Source: Pantoea cypripedii (GTDB lineage: Bacteria; Pseudomonadota; Gammaproteobacteria; Enterobacterales; Enterobacteriaceae). Taken from it: a stretch of DNA of 64,000 nucleotides. Every line of letters starts with the position of its first letter. Within the stretch, counting starts at the first letter, position 1. A program made the position numbers and the translations under genes. The notes under the pieces were generated by a model. It was not told the DNA's origin, ran no database searches, and saw only the letters and a program-made list of their open reading frames with translations. Location of the stretch: assembly GCF_002095535.1 (NCBI RefSeq), contig NZ_MLJI01000001.1, positions 4,102,412-4,166,411 on the forward strand, in the 5' to 3' direction. Positions 21,878-31,807 of this stretch are shown piece after piece.

Positions 21878-21983
21878 ATCAATCCCTTCCGAATCCGGTA
21901 ACGGTTAAGCGAAATTGGGGAGTGCAGGGCCATGGAAGGCCTGAATGGATAAGTAAAGACGGGGCAGGAGAAAAAAGCGACAG

Positions 21984-22016
21984 AAAAACAAGGCGGGAGA
22001 GAAAAAAAGCCCGCCT
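21984..22016 (-). terminator. Intrinsic terminator of glpR
   Basis: On the minus strand a 7-bp stem, AGGCGGG with CCCGCCT (22010-22016 and 21991-21997), has a T-rich loop and is followed by TGTTTTTCTG. It starts 11 bases after the glpR stop and separates the glpEGR group from malPQ. Confidence 0.65.
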
Positions 22017-22027
22017 GGCTGGAGGAT

Positions 22028-22786
22028 TTAGCAGAGTTCGAGCTGGACTTCGTGCTGCTCAATCACTTTCATCACGCTGGCAGGCGGTACGAGGTCAGTG
22101 TACAGATAGTCGATCAGGCTCATGCTGCCCAGATTGACCATGGCGTTGCGGCCAAATTTCGAGTGGTCCACCACCAGCATCACGCAGCGTGAGTTTTCAA
22201 TGATGGCGCGTTTGGTACGCACTTCGTGGTAATCGAACTCCAGCAGCGAGCCATCCATATCAATACCGCTGATACCAAGAATGCCGTAATCGAGACGGAA
22301 CTGGGAGATAAAGTCGAGGGTGGCTTCCCCCATGATACCGCCATCGCGAGTGCGGACTTCACCACCGGCGATGATGACGCGGAAATCAGGCTTCGCCATC
22401 AGCAACATCGCCACGTTGAGGTTATTGGTGACGACGCGCAGATTGCTATGGTTCAGCAACGCGTGGGCTACCGCTTCTGGCGTGGTCCCGATATCGATAA
22501 ACAAGGTTGCGCCATCGGGGATCTGGCTGGCGACACGCGCCGCAATGCGCGCTTTTTCCGCCGACCACATCATTTTGCGGTCCTGCCAGGCGGTGTTTTC
22601 TGAACTGGATGGCAGCGCTGCGCCGCCGTGATGACGCTGAATTTTGTTCTGATCGGCCAGATCGTTCAGATCGCGCCGGATGGTTTGCGGGCTGACCTCA
22701 AAATGATCCACCAGCTCTTCCGTGCTGACATATCCCTGACGCCGGACCAGATCGATAATGGCGTCATGACGTTGCGTCTGCTTCAC
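22028..22786 (-). CDS. glpR: GlpR, glycerol-3-phosphate regulon repressor
   Basis: This 252-residue DeoR-family repressor has an N-terminal helix-turn-helix (QGYVSTEELVDHFEVSPQTIRRDLNDLA, about 15-43) and a C-terminal sensor domain that binds glycerol 3-phosphate. It controls glp genes; a matching operator lies upstream of glpD at 24200. It ends the glpE-glpG-glpR group on the minus strand, with 51 bases between glpG and glpR. Confidence 0.95.
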   Translation of the reverse strand: MKQTQRHDAIIDLVRRQGYVSTEELVDHFEVSPQTIRRDLNDLADQNKIQRHHGGAALPSSSENTAWQDRKMMWSAEKARIAARVASQIPDGATLFIDIGTTPEAVAHALLNHSNLRVVTNNLNVAMLLMAKPDFRVIIAGGEVRTRDGGIMGEATLDFISQFRLDYGILGISGIDMDGSLLEFDYHEVRTKRAIIENSRCVMLVVDHSKFGRNAMVNLGSMSLIDYLYTDLVPPASVMKVIEQHEVQLELC

Positions 22787-22837
22787 ATCTCTCTCCTGTT
22801 CACGGCTGCATGCCGCGATCTTCTTCTTTTTTTGGTG

Positions 22838-23668
22838 CTAACGGCGCAGCGCGCTCGAACGCGTATCGACAAACGCCATCGCCAGCCCAACCAGCAGACC
22901 AGTGACGTGTGCCGCATTGGCAATCGACAAACCAAATGCGCCGTACCAGCCAATAATCAACCATACAATAGCGAAACCCATCAAACCGCGCTCAAGATAA
23001 ATCCCACTTTCAGGATCGCGCTCGCCGCGCAGCCAGCAATATCCCATCAGCGCGTACACCACACCCGACAGGCCACCAAACAGTGCGCCACTGAATTTAG
23101 CCTGCATCCAACCGGTGAGAAGTGCGGAAATGAGCATAATCACAAATAACTTGCCGCTGCCCAGACGCTTTTCTACCGCCCCGCCGAGGTACCACCACCA
23201 CATCAGGTTGAACAAAATATGCAGCAGGGAAAAATGCAGCAGCGCATGGCTAAACCAGCGCCATACCTGGAAATATTGCTCCGGGCCGTCGGGCCAGCCC
23301 AGCCAGCCGAGCACGGTTTCATCACCGACAATCTGCATCAGGATAAACACCGCCACGCAGGCAATCATCATGGTCATGGTGAGCGGACCCGCGCGTTCGC
23401 GAATGTTCGCCCAGATATTGCTGCGCTCATAGCGCAAGCCGCTCTCGGTACTGCCGGTGTGCCAGCTGGCGGCCTGATAACGGGGGTGGTTGGGATCACG
23501 AACGAACTGTGCGAGCTCGTTTTCGACCATATCCAGTTTGCTTTCATCCTCCAGCAGAATGACGAAATGGCTTTCGCGCTCAATCGTCAGCCTGACGCCG
23601 CGCGACGCCATATAATCAACAAACGCCTGGGCCATGCGCGGATTATTGAACTGGGTAATGCGCATCAT
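22838..23668 (-). CDS. glpG: GlpG, rhomboid intramembrane serine protease
   Basis: This 276-residue protein has the same length as E. coli GlpG. An N-terminal cytoplasmic domain precedes six transmembrane helices. The catalytic dyad is at the E. coli positions: S201 in [13 protein letters not shown] and H254 in NAAHVTG. The [19 protein letters not shown] stretch supplies the L1 loop and oxyanion residues. It lies between glpE and glpR. Confidence 0.97.
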   Translation of the reverse strand: MMRITQFNNPRMAQAFVDYMASRGVRLTIERESHFVILLEDESKLDMVENELAQFVRDPNHPRYQAASWHTGSTESGLRYERSNIWANIRERAGPLTMTMMIACVAVFILMQIVGDETVLGWLGWPDGPEQYFQVWRWFSHALLHFSLLHILFNLMWWWYLGGAVEKRLGSGKLFVIMLISALLTGWMQAKFSGALFGGLSGVVYALMGYCWLRGERDPESGIYLERGLMGFAIVWLIIGWYGAFGLSIANAAHVTGLLVGLAMAFVDTRSSALRR

Positions 23669-23696
23669 GCGGTGCTCTCCTTCCTTTTATGTTCGC

Positions 23697-24023
23697 TCAC
23701 ATTGAGCCAGTGGCTACCTGAGCCGGAAACGCCGCACGCCAGGCGTCAAATCCCCCGTCAATACTGTAAGCCGCACTAAATCCCTGTCCTAACAGGAACT
23801 GTGCGGCACCTTTACTGCTATTACCGTGGTAGCACATCACCAGAACGGGCTGGTCGAGTTTCGCCTGACTGATGAAGTCAGCAAGGTTGTCATTCGACAG
23901 ATGCTGCGCACCGGCAGCATGGCCCAGAGAGAAGCTTTGCAGGTCGCGGATGTCCACCAGTTGGGCACCTTGTGCCAGATGCTCCTGAGCTTGCAGGACG
24001 TTAATACATTCGAAATTTTCCAT
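23697..24023 (-). CDS. glpE: GlpE, thiosulfate sulfurtransferase (rhodanese)
   Basis: This 108-residue single-domain rhodanese transfers sulfane sulfur from thiosulfate to acceptors such as cyanide or thioredoxin. The active-site loop is CYHGNSS with C64 as the nucleophile. The reading frame stays open upstream to 24218, but the ATG at 24023 gives exactly the E. coli length, has GAGAGA upstream and avoids reading through the glpD control region. It heads the glpE-glpG-glpR group. Confidence 0.95.
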   Translation of the reverse strand: MENFECINVLQAQEHLAQGAQLVDIRDLQSFSLGHAAGAQHLSNDNLADFISQAKLDQPVLVMCYHGNSSKGAAQFLLGQGFSAAYSIDGGFDAWRAAFPAQVATGSM

Positions 24024-24199
24024 GGTGTCTCTCATCACATCGTCACAATTGACGCCTAGTTTACCCTGAGTTGTCAGCGCCATAACCTGATAAAGAGTGT
24101 GGCTTTGTATTTTTTTTCCTGCCGGAATGTTAGCTGTATCACGCAAAGATGTTTTTATTAGGTTAACCGCTGGCATCGATGTTGGTTTCCGATTATTAT

Positions 24200-24240
24200 T
24201 ATGCTCGAAAACGAACATTTAAGAACTATTCCGAACATCG
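24200..24240. promoter_or_regulatory. GlpR operator upstream of glpD
   Basis: ATGCTCGAAAACGAACAT at 24201-24218 is a near-perfect palindrome that fits the GlpR half-site pair WATGTTCG...CGAACATW. A second half site, CGAACATCG, lies at 24232-24240 just before the glpD ribosome binding site. The tandem arrangement fits repression of glpD by GlpR. Confidence 0.8.
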
Positions 24241-24251
24241 GAGGAGATGAC

Positions 24252-25760
24252 GTGGAAACCAAAGACCTGATCGTTATCGGCGGCGGCATCAACGGTGCCG
24301 GCATTGCAGTGGATGCTGCAGGACGCGGACTGTCGGTGCTGATGCTGGAGGCGCGGGATTTGGCCTGTGCAACCTCCTCTGCCAGTTCCAAACTGATCCA
24401 CGGTGGCCTGCGCTACCTTGAACACTACGAATTTCGCCTGGTTGGCGAAGCCCTGGCGGAACGTGAAGTGCTGCTGAAAATGGCACCGCACATTGCCTTC
24501 CCGATGCGCTTCCGTCTGCCGCACCGCCCGCATTTGCGCCCGGCGTGGATGATCCGCATGGGCCTGTTTATGTATGACCATCTCGGTAAACGCACCAGTC
24601 TGCCGAGCAGTAAAGGCCTGCGTTTTGGTGCGGATTCGGCACTTAAGTCTGAAATCAAGCGCGGATTCGAATATTCCGACTGCTGGGTGGACGATGCGCG
24701 CATGGTGGTCCTCAATGCCCAGGAAGTGGTGAAACAGGGTGGCGAAGTCCGCACCCGCACCCGCGTGACCCGCGCCTGGCGTGAAGGCGGCCTGTGGATG
24801 GTCGAAGCCGAGGATATTGATACCGGTAAAACCTACACCTGGCGTGCCAAAGGTCTGGTGAATGCGGCCGGTCCGTGGGTCAAACAGTTCTTCGACGATG
24901 GCCTGAAGCTGAAATCCCCGTATGGCATCCGTCTGATCAAAGGCAGCCATATCGTGGTGCCGCGCGTACATCGTGAAAAGCAGGCCTATATTCTGCAGAA
25001 CGAAGATCACCGCATCGTATTTGTTATTCCGTGGATGGATGAGTTCTCCATCATCGGCACCACTGACGTCGAATATAAAGGCGATCCGAAAGAGGTGAAA
25101 ATCGATGATAACGAAATCAGCTATCTGCTGAAGGTGTACAACGCACACTTCAAAAAACAGCTGACCAGCGAAGATATCGTCTGGACCTATTCCGGCGTGC
25201 GCCCGCTGTGTGATGACGAGTCCGATTCACCGCAGGCAATTACCCGTGATTACACGCTGGATGTGCATGACGATAATGGCCAGGCACCGCTGCTGTCAGT
25301 ATTTGGCGGCAAGCTGACGACTTACCGTAAGCTGGCGGAACACGCGCTGGAAAAACTGGCGAAATATTACCCGAATGCCGGTCCCGCCTGGACCAAAAAC
25401 GCCGTACTGCCGGGTGGCAATATTGCCGGTTCACGCGAGGATTACGCGGCCAACCTGCGTCGCCGTTATCCGTTTATCAGTGAAGGTATGGCCCGTCATT
25501 TCGCCCGCACCTATGGCAGCAACACTGAAGTGCTGCTGGAAGGCGCGCAGAGCCCCGCCGATCTCGGTGAGAACTTCGGCCATGAATTCTATGAAGCTGA
25601 ATTGCGTTACCTGGTGAAACACGAATGGGTGTATGAACTGGACGATGCTATCTGGCGTCGCACCAAACAAGGCATGTGGCTGAACGATGCCGAACAGGCG
25701 CGTATTCGTGAGTGGCTGGCGACCCACCGCCAAAAACCGACGTTGTCGCTGGCGTCCTGA
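24252..25760 (+). CDS. glpD: GlpD, aerobic glycerol-3-phosphate dehydrogenase
   Basis: This 502-residue FAD enzyme of the inner membrane oxidises glycerol 3-phosphate to dihydroxyacetone phosphate and passes electrons to quinone. The N-terminal dinucleotide fold VIGGGINGAGIA starts at about residue 8. I place the start at GTG 24252, with GGAGGAGA at about seven bases, because it aligns with the E. coli N-terminus (ETKDLIVIGGG). The ATG at 24201 lies inside the GlpR operator. It is divergent from glpE, as in E. coli. Confidence 0.93.
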   Translation: METKDLIVIGGGINGAGIAVDAAGRGLSVLMLEARDLACATSSASSKLIHGGLRYLEHYEFRLVGEALAEREVLLKMAPHIAFPMRFRLPHRPHLRPAWMIRMGLFMYDHLGKRTSLPSSKGLRFGADSALKSEIKRGFEYSDCWVDDARMVVLNAQEVVKQGGEVRTRTRVTRAWREGGLWMVEAEDIDTGKTYTWRAKGLVNAAGPWVKQFFDDGLKLKSPYGIRLIKGSHIVVPRVHREKQAYILQNEDHRIVFVIPWMDEFSIIGTTDVEYKGDPKEVKIDDNEISYLLKVYNAHFKKQLTSEDIVWTYSGVRPLCDDESDSPQAITRDYTLDVHDDNGQAPLLSVFGGKLTTYRKLAEHALEKLAKYYPNAGPAWTKNAVLPGGNIAGSREDYAANLRRRYPFISEGMARHFARTYGSNTEVLLEGAQSPADLGENFGHEFYEAELRYLVKHEWVYELDDAIWRRTKQGMWLNDAEQARIREWLATHRQKPTLSLAS

Positions 25761-25784
25761 CAGTAACTCTTTGTTGTTAGCCTC

Positions 25785-25815
25785 AGCCCTGCTCTGTGAG
25801 CGGGGCTTTATTTCT
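25785..25815 (+). terminator. Intrinsic terminator of glpD
   Basis: A 10-bp stem, AGCCCTGCTC with GAGCGGGGCT (one G-T wobble), has a TGT loop and is followed by TTATTTCTT. It begins 24 bases after the glpD stop and marks the right end of the core block. Confidence 0.85.
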
Positions 25816-25962
25816 TGAATAATTACCTTTTCCAGAAATAGTTTCTCAGTAAAATCATTTCACCAGATCAATTTTATCCAGCCATTGCTGTTTAAATTGA
25901 TCACGCAGAACACATCCTCTTTCGTTGCAAGAATGGATCGCCAGTTACAAGGAGTAACGCGA

Positions 25963-26808
25963 ATGGCTATGGCAACTTTTCCACTGAATATTTACGCTAC
26001 CCGTAATATCTTTAATGATTATGGCGCAGATGATATGCGCTATGGTGATATGACGGAGCAACGTTTAAAGAACGAATTCAATCTCATACAAATCTCGAAC
26101 AGGGTTGATCCTTATAGTATGACGCGACTTAGCACCTTTAATAATCCTCAGTCGCGTTTTTCCGGAGTTTATGGCCACCGGCCCGGTCCGAAACTTAGCC
26201 CACAGGAATGTGCCAGACTATTATTTGAAGAGATGCAGGTAACCTCGTTGCCGTTTGCCTTCGTTGGCCCACAACGAACGTTGATTAATAAGATGCTGGA
26301 CCATTTTATGCAATCCAGTGGCGCACCCTTCAGGCATATGCTGCTTGATATCGCCTATCAGGATCGCATCCTCAATGACAATTCAGCAAACAGTACCAGA
26401 AAAACGATTATCCAGGTGATTAATGAAAATATTGATTATGAAAAAAGAGGATTTCCTCAACATCGTTTAGGTGAATTCAAATCATTAATCAACACTAAGA
26501 TATTACCAAAGTTCGATTCATTAATAATGGACAACATCAACGGACTGGGAATAACGGTCCATGATGTCCACGCGACAAAAATTGACATTCTGGAACTCGT
26601 GATCGAAGGGAGAAGCTGGCATGCTCGTGTGAAGTACACCGGGCAAGATCATTTTGGAATTGATGTGAACGATATAAGAAAACAAAAATTTCGACAATTT
26701 CATCTATTTAGAATATGGTTTATCCTGCAACGCTACCAAAAATTTGGTTTTCGACCGTTCCTGACTAACATGGAAGCCATAATCGATATTAAGGGAAGCT
26801 TAGTATGA
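25963..26808 (+). CDS. DUF3289 family protein
   Basis: This encodes a 281-residue protein that I recognise as DUF3289, a family of unknown function in enterics. Visible family blocks are FNDYGADDMRYGDMTEQ near the N terminus, a stretch running from DPYSMTRLSTFNNP to RFSGVYGHRPGPKLSPQECA, and a C-terminal part with TGQDHFGIDVNDI and FRIWFILQRYQKFG. It has no signal peptide. The ATG at 25963 is chosen because GGAG at 25951-25954 is correctly spaced; earlier ATGs at 25885 and 25933 lack this. Its last four bases overlap the next gene (ATGA). The AT-rich sequence contrasts with the neighbours and suggests acquisition. Confidence 0.8.
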   Translation: MAMATFPLNIYATRNIFNDYGADDMRYGDMTEQRLKNEFNLIQISNRVDPYSMTRLSTFNNPQSRFSGVYGHRPGPKLSPQECARLLFEEMQVTSLPFAFVGPQRTLINKMLDHFMQSSGAPFRHMLLDIAYQDRILNDNSANSTRKTIIQVINENIDYEKRGFPQHRLGEFKSLINTKILPKFDSLIMDNINGLGITVHDVHATKIDILELVIEGRSWHARVKYTGQDHFGIDVNDIRKQKFRQFHLFRIWFILQRYQKFGFRPFLTNMEAIIDIKGSLV

Positions 26809-27248
26809 AACTTATCATTCCTGTTTTGGCCATCATTTTTATCTTCATACTCTCGAATATTTTCCTCAAACAGGACGATACTCAGGTAATTGATGTCCAT
26901 CAGGATGATTTTACCGCTGCCGTCATTGTCAACCACTTACCCTATTTTCAAAAGTCAAAAATTGAATGGTGGATTAAAAACAAAGATAGCATTGTGGAGA
27001 AAAATCACATTACCCCAGGGAACGAACAAAAAACCATGAATTACGTGATTTATGACTTCGGAGGCGGTTATGTTGAAGAAGATAAGAAAGATAGACTTTG
27101 CTTTGAAGATATGAAGCCACCCAAAAACTGTTTAGATAAGGATATTCTGATGACGGTTATGCGCAAACGCGAAGGAGGCACACAATTTATCTTCAATGAT
27201 GACACCTACATTCAGGATGCGAACGGTAAGATATATAAAGAAAAATAG
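26805..27248 (+). CDS. DUF943-like membrane-anchored protein
   Basis: This encodes a 147-residue protein with one N-terminal hydrophobic segment (residues 1-22) and a hydrophilic remainder with the WWIKNKDSIVEK, YDFGGGYVEE and LCFEDMKPPKNCL stretches, which I associate with DUF943 (enterobacterial putative membrane protein; moderate certainty). The two cysteines of LCFEDMKPPKNC could pair in the periplasm. It overlaps the DUF3289 gene by four bases, so the two are probably translated together. The pattern of a larger protein followed by a small membrane-anchored partner is also seen in toxin-immunity pairs, but that is inference. Confidence 0.7.
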   Translation: MKLIIPVLAIIFIFILSNIFLKQDDTQVIDVHQDDFTAAVIVNHLPYFQKSKIEWWIKNKDSIVEKNHITPGNEQKTMNYVIYDFGGGYVEEDKKDRLCFEDMKPPKNCLDKDILMTVMRKREGGTQFIFNDDTYIQDANGKIYKEK

Positions 27249-27272
27249 ACAAGCGTACATATCCTTAAACCC

Positions 27273-27332
27273 GCGCGATAAATCGCGCCGCTACGGTCTG
27301 GTGCGGGTCTGTAGCGGCGCGATTCATCGCGC
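27273..27332. repeat. REP-like inverted pair before iolE
   Basis: Two copies of the GTAG-palindrome unit face each other: minus orientation at 27273-27294 and plus orientation at 27311-27332, 16 bases apart (a BIME-like arrangement). The plus copy has CATCGCGC where most copies have TATCGCGC. They lie between the convergent DUF943 and iolE genes and could fold into one long hairpin. Confidence 0.85.
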
Positions 27333-27345
27333 GTATTTGATGATC

Positions 27346-28242
27346 TTACAATCCGGTATTGTCGCGAATATATTTCCGCGCTTTCACCGCATATTCAAAG
27401 GGGTTCGCCAGCGCCGGGTCCTGCTCTGCTTCAACCACCATCCAGCCTTTATAGCCAAAATCATCGAGGATTTTGAACACCGGTTTGAAATCAATCACGC
27501 CATCACCCGGAACGGTGAAGGTGCCTTTTTTCACGCCGTCGAGGAAGGACAGTGAATTTTTACGGACTTCCGCCACCACGCTGTCGCGGACATCTTTCAG
27601 ATGCACGTGGAAAATACGCGGCAGGTACTGGGTCAGCACATCCAGCATCGCCTGCTGCGAACCCTCGGAATAGTAAATATGGCCGGTGTCATACAGCAGA
27701 CCCACGTTCTCATTGGTCGATGCCATAAAGCGGTCGATCTCGGCCGGTGTCTGGATCGCCGTGCCCATATGATGATGCAGACAGACGCGCATCCCTTTCT
27801 GCGCAGCGATCTCCGCCAGCTCGTTGTAGCCTTCCGCCGTCAGACGCCACTCTTCATCGCTGAAAATGGGTTTCTGTTCCAGCACTGGCAGGGTGGTGCC
27901 CTGAATACTTTTGCTCTGCTCAGAACAACCAATCACGCGCGCACCCATGGCATGCAGGAAATTCATGTGGTTGGTAAATTCGTCGATGGTTTTCGCTTTG
28001 TCGCCGTTGGCGAAGAAGGTACTAAACCAGGCGTTGCAGATTTGCATGCCGCGAATCTCCAGCATCGGCTTCAGCACCGCCGGGTCGCGTGGATATTTGC
28101 TGCCCACTTCGCTGCCGGTAAAACCTGCCAGCGCCATTTCACTGACAGTCTGCTGAAAGGTGTTCTCGCTGCCGAGCTCTGGCATGTCATCGTTGGTCCA
28201 GCCGATCGGCGCAATCGCCAGTTTTACATTGTCTTTGTTCAT
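27346..28242 (-). CDS. iolE: IolE, inosose dehydratase
   Basis: This 298-residue TIM-barrel enzyme dehydrates scyllo-inosose to 3D-trihydroxycyclohexane-1,2-dione, step 2 of inositol breakdown. The family start [15 protein letters not shown] is clear. Metal-binding residues are expected in [22 protein letters not shown] and VVEAEQD. It is the last gene of the iolD-iolG-iolE group, 12 bases after iolG. Confidence 0.93.
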   Translation of the reverse strand: MNKDNVKLAIAPIGWTNDDMPELGSENTFQQTVSEMALAGFTGSEVGSKYPRDPAVLKPMLEIRGMQICNAWFSTFFANGDKAKTIDEFTNHMNFLHAMGARVIGCSEQSKSIQGTTLPVLEQKPIFSDEEWRLTAEGYNELAEIAAQKGMRVCLHHHMGTAIQTPAEIDRFMASTNENVGLLYDTGHIYYSEGSQQAMLDVLTQYLPRIFHVHLKDVRDSVVAEVRKNSLSFLDGVKKGTFTVPGDGVIDFKPVFKILDDFGYKGWMVVEAEQDPALANPFEYAVKARKYIRDNTGL

Positions 28243-28254
28243 GGGAAGCCCTGA

Positions 28255-29268
28255 TTATTTGTTATAGAAAGTCGGGCGCGGCGGCATCTCAACCGGCTCA
28301 ATGGCACCACTGTTCTGCGCCTTCAGGCAGGCATCCGCCGCCACCGAGGCAGCAAAGCCATCCCATGCTGAAGGACCGGTCAGCTGGCCTGCTTTGACGT
28401 CGTTGATAAACGCCTGCAGTTCCACGTCATACGCATCGATAAAGCGATCTTTCCAGTCAGTCAGAATGGCGTTGCCAAGGCGGGCATTTTTGCGCATCTG
28501 AATCGCAGAAGGTTCCGGCAGCTTCGCGATGCCCTCTTCTCCCACCACTTCGCATTGGATGTCGTAGCCATAAGCGCAGTTAACAAAGATCTCCACGTCA
28601 ATGCGGATCCCTTTCTGCGTTTCGAACAGGACGATTTGCGGGTCTTTCAGTTTCGCGTGCGATTTCGAGGTCACGCGCGGGAACACCACCTGCACGCTTT
28701 TGTAATCGTCTTCGGTCAGCCAGCGCAGCACATCCAGCTCGTGAATCAGGGTATTGGTGATGGCCATGTCGGTGGTGTAATTCTCGCCCACGCTCTGGTT
28801 GCGATGGGCGCAGTGCAGCATCAACGGCTCACCGATTTCTCCGTCAGTGATCACCTTTTTCAGCGCGCGATAGCCTGAATCGTACGGGCGCATAAAGCCA
28901 ACCTGTACCAGACGCTTGCCGTGTTTCACTTCCGCATCAACAATGCGACGACAGCCGTCAGCGCTCAGCGCCAGTGGTTTTTCGCAGAATACCGGCTTAC
29001 CCGCGGCGATCGCCGCTAGGGTGAACTCTTCATGCGTCGGGTCCCACGAGGTGACGAGCACCGCATCAACATTCGGTGAGTTGATGACCTGATGGCCATC
29101 CTGATACACCTCAGCCTCAATATTCAGACGTTGCAGCGCGGCACGCGCACCTTCAACGTTGATATCTGAAACCGCCACCACCTTCGCGCCCTGCAGCACG
29201 TTGTTGCAACGACGGATATGTTCCTGACCAATTGCACCGGTACCGATAACACCGAGTTTGAGCGTCAT
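28255..29268 (-). CDS. iolG: IolG, myo-inositol 2-dehydrogenase
   Basis: This 337-residue Gfo/Idh/MocA oxidoreductase oxidises myo-inositol to scyllo-inosose with NAD+, step 1 of the pathway. The Rossmann motif [11 protein letters not shown] is at residues 7-17. The FCEKPLAL motif supplies the catalytic lysine, and the later [13 protein letters not shown] stretch carries the conserved His/Asp region. It is preceded by iolD by 59 bases and followed by iolE by 12. Confidence 0.93.
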   Translation of the reverse strand: MTLKLGVIGTGAIGQEHIRRCNNVLQGAKVVAVSDINVEGARAALQRLNIEAEVYQDGHQVINSPNVDAVLVTSWDPTHEEFTLAAIAAGKPVFCEKPLALSADGCRRIVDAEVKHGKRLVQVGFMRPYDSGYRALKKVITDGEIGEPLMLHCAHRNQSVGENYTTDMAITNTLIHELDVLRWLTEDDYKSVQVVFPRVTSKSHAKLKDPQIVLFETQKGIRIDVEIFVNCAYGYDIQCEVVGEEGIAKLPEPSAIQMRKNARLGNAILTDWKDRFIDAYDVELQAFINDVKAGQLTGPSAWDGFAASVAADACLKAQNSGAIEPVEMPPRPTFYNK

Positions 29269-29327
29269 AATTACACCTGTAGAGTCGGATAAGGGTAAAA
29301 CAAGGCCGGAGAATACCGGCCAGAAGA

Positions 29328-31262
29328 TTAGTACTTACGCGCCTGTTCGATATGCGCGTTAAGGTTGTCAGCCACTTTTTGCGTGCGTTCGGAAGTGGAG
29401 GCTTGCGCCACACCCACATGCCACCAGCTGAAATATTTGTGCACCATGGTTTTTGGCAGCACTTTAATGTCGATAAGGGTCGAAACCGTCTGCTTCTGCG
29501 CGTCGATCAACGCATCCTTGAGTTGCTCCAGCGTGGTGACGCGATAGGTTTTACAGCCGTAGCCACCCGCAATCGCGGCAAAATCCACCGGTACAAAACC
29601 CCCATCCAGCTTGCCACCTTCCGGGTTGCGGAAGCGGAACTCGGTGGTGAAACTGTCCATACCGTGTTCCATTTGCAGGTTGTTGATGCAGCCGTTGGTC
29701 ATGTTATCCAGCAGGATAACGTTGATTTTCGCCCCTTCCTGAATCGAGGTGACCAGCTCGGAATGCAGCATCATAAAAGAGCCATCCCCCACCATCGCGT
29801 AGACTTCGCGCTGCGGCTGCGCCAGCTTCACGCCCAGCGCCGCATTCACCTCGTACCCCATGCAGGAGTAACCGTATTCAACGTGGTACGAGTTGTAATC
29901 TTTGGTGCGCCACACGCGTTGCAGGTCGCCCGGCAGACTGCCCGCGGCAGCCACAATCACCGCATCCTTTGGGAGTTGCTCGTTTAAGGTGCCCAGCACG
30001 CTGCTCTGCGTCAGTACCGACTGCGTCAGGCGCTGGAATTCAGCAAACAGCGCTTCACGGTCAATATGGTCGGCGATTTCCGGGATGAAATCGTCAGTGT
30101 TGTAGACCGCGGCATAAACGCGCTGGGTTTCTTTCAGCAGCTTGCTCTGCGCCTGGTCGATTTGGCCACCCCAGTGGTTTTCAAAACCCTGTAAGCCATG
30201 TTCCAGCGCAGTCAGGCCTTCACGGGCATCAGCCAGCAACTGCACCGCATCCAGCTTGTAGCTGTCGAAATTGCTGACGTTAATATTGAGGTAGCTAACG
30301 TCCGGGTTCTGGAAAATCCATTTCGAAGCGGTGGTAAAGTCGGTGTAACGGGTACCGATCCCAATCACCAGATCGGCCTCTTTCGCCAGCAGGTTAGCCG
30401 CCAGACAACCGGTTTCCCCCACGCCACCGACGTTCAGCGGGTGATCAGAGATGATGGTGCCTTTACCGGCCTGGGTTTCCGCAAACGGAATATTGAAACG
30501 CTCAGCAAACTGGCGCAGTGCCTCACCGGCACCGGAATACTTCACGCCCCCCCCACAGACGATCAGCGGCTTGTGCTTACGCGCAATCAGCGCCAGGGCT
30601 TCTTCAAGCTGAGCGGCGGTTGGCAGGCGACGATCAAGACGATGCACGCGTTTCTGGAAGAAATATTCCGGGAAATCCCAGGCTTCGCCCTGCACATCCT
30701 GCGGCAGCGCGATAGTAACGGCACCGGTTTCTGCCGGATCGGTCAGGACACGCATGGCGTTGATACAGGCGGTCATCAGCTGTTCCGGACGGCTGACGCG
30801 ATCCCAGTATTTGCTGACGGCACGGAAGGCATCGTTGGTGCTGATGCTGAGATCGTGGCTCTGCTCGATCTGTTGCAGCACCGGGTCCGGCTGGCGCGTC
30901 GCGAACACATCGCCGGGCAGCAGCAGTAAAGGGATACGGTTCGCCGTTGCGGTGGCAGCGGCGGTGATCATATTGGCTGCGCCCGGTCCGACTGACGAGG
31001 TACAGGCAATGATTTGACGGCGCAGTGACTGCTTAGCAAAACCGATAGCGGCATGCGCCATGCCCTGCTCATTACGGCCCTGATGTACCACCAGATCGCC
31101 GCTGTCCTGTTCCAGAGCCTGTCCCAGCCCCAGCACATTGCCGTGACCAAAAATAGCGAAAATGCCTTTCACGAACCTGGTTTCAACGCCATCCACGTTC
31201 AGATACTGGTTATTGAGAAATTTCACCAGCGCCTGTGCCGTGGTTAATCTGATTGTGCCCAT
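29328..31262 (-). CDS. iolD: IolD, THcHDO hydrolase (thiamine diphosphate-dependent)
   Basis: This 644-residue ThDP enzyme opens the ring of 3D-trihydroxycyclohexane-1,2-dione to give 5-deoxyglucuronic acid, step 3. The ThDP/Mg motif [15 protein letters not shown] followed by NMTNGCINN is at about residues 485-530. An N-terminal pyrimidine-binding domain and a central transhydrogenase-like domain ([10 protein letters not shown]) complete the fold. It is the first gene of the leftward group and divergent from iolC across a 545-base control region. Confidence 0.93.
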   Translation of the reverse strand: MGTIRLTTAQALVKFLNNQYLNVDGVETRFVKGIFAIFGHGNVLGLGQALEQDSGDLVVHQGRNEQGMAHAAIGFAKQSLRRQIIACTSSVGPGAANMITAAATATANRIPLLLLPGDVFATRQPDPVLQQIEQSHDLSISTNDAFRAVSKYWDRVSRPEQLMTACINAMRVLTDPAETGAVTIALPQDVQGEAWDFPEYFFQKRVHRLDRRLPTAAQLEEALALIARKHKPLIVCGGGVKYSGAGEALRQFAERFNIPFAETQAGKGTIISDHPLNVGGVGETGCLAANLLAKEADLVIGIGTRYTDFTTASKWIFQNPDVSYLNINVSNFDSYKLDAVQLLADAREGLTALEHGLQGFENHWGGQIDQAQSKLLKETQRVYAAVYNTDDFIPEIADHIDREALFAEFQRLTQSVLTQSSVLGTLNEQLPKDAVIVAAAGSLPGDLQRVWRTKDYNSYHVEYGYSCMGYEVNAALGVKLAQPQREVYAMVGDGSFMMLHSELVTSIQEGAKINVILLDNMTNGCINNLQMEHGMDSFTTEFRFRNPEGGKLDGGFVPVDFAAIAGGYGCKTYRVTTLEQLKDALIDAQKQTVSTLIDIKVLPKTMVHKYFSWWHVGVAQASTSERTQKVADNLNAHIEQARKY

Positions 31263-31807
31263 ATGATCTTCCTTTACATGCTGGTACCTGTGGACCAGGT
31301 AACGCGGTTAACGTCAACGCACCGGAAATGGCGACCGCGGATAAGTGAAACGTGAGGCGATTATAAACAAATATTTTTCCATAAAATATGATTACAGAAG
31401 AAACATTTCATTTTGCGATGGAGATCAAATTCAGCGATGAAACGGACGCAGGGACAGGCCACAAACCGGGCAAAGTGGAACAGCTTTGAACTATCCTGGG
31501 GGGATAACGAAATTTCATTTCACTTCAGTAGCTTCCTTTATTTCACAGTGATTTCCTGCGAGCTGGCTCACAAGCCAGAGCATCCGTGAAACTCATCGCT
31601 CTGCTATCCGCTGTTTAGCACACTGACAAGAGTTTTACCTGGTTCACAAAATCGTGACAGATATTTCATTTCATATTGTATTTGGAATTTTTATTCCCCA
31701 TACTGCGACCATAGTCAATCAGGCACCCTGAGAACCCGGAAGCACAGTGCCCGATACCGGGCCACGCAGCCCGCAGTGTCTGCTTATCACAGAAGGAAAC
31801 CATAGGT
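31263..31807. promoter_or_regulatory. Divergent iolD-iolC control region with repeated ATGAAA/TTTCAT motifs
   Basis: No gene is visible in these 545 bases. They carry several AT-rich inverted motifs: GAAACATTTC at 31400-31409, GAAATTTC (then ATTTCAC) from 31509, and ATTTCATTTCAT at 31663-31674. Related motifs occur upstream of the RpiR regulator and of iolA/iolI, so they are likely operators of that regulator. Promoter elements could not be fixed with confidence. The iolC SD is AGAAGGAAAC near 31790. Confidence 0.6.

Noticed and set aside
24024..24218. Longer glpE reading frame starting at 24218
   Set aside because: It would cross the glpD operator region and add 65 residues absent from the family; the ATG at 24023 fits.
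27196..27555. 119-codon frame across the REP-like pair
   Set aside because: It runs through the repeats and into iolE on the opposite strand; not a gene.
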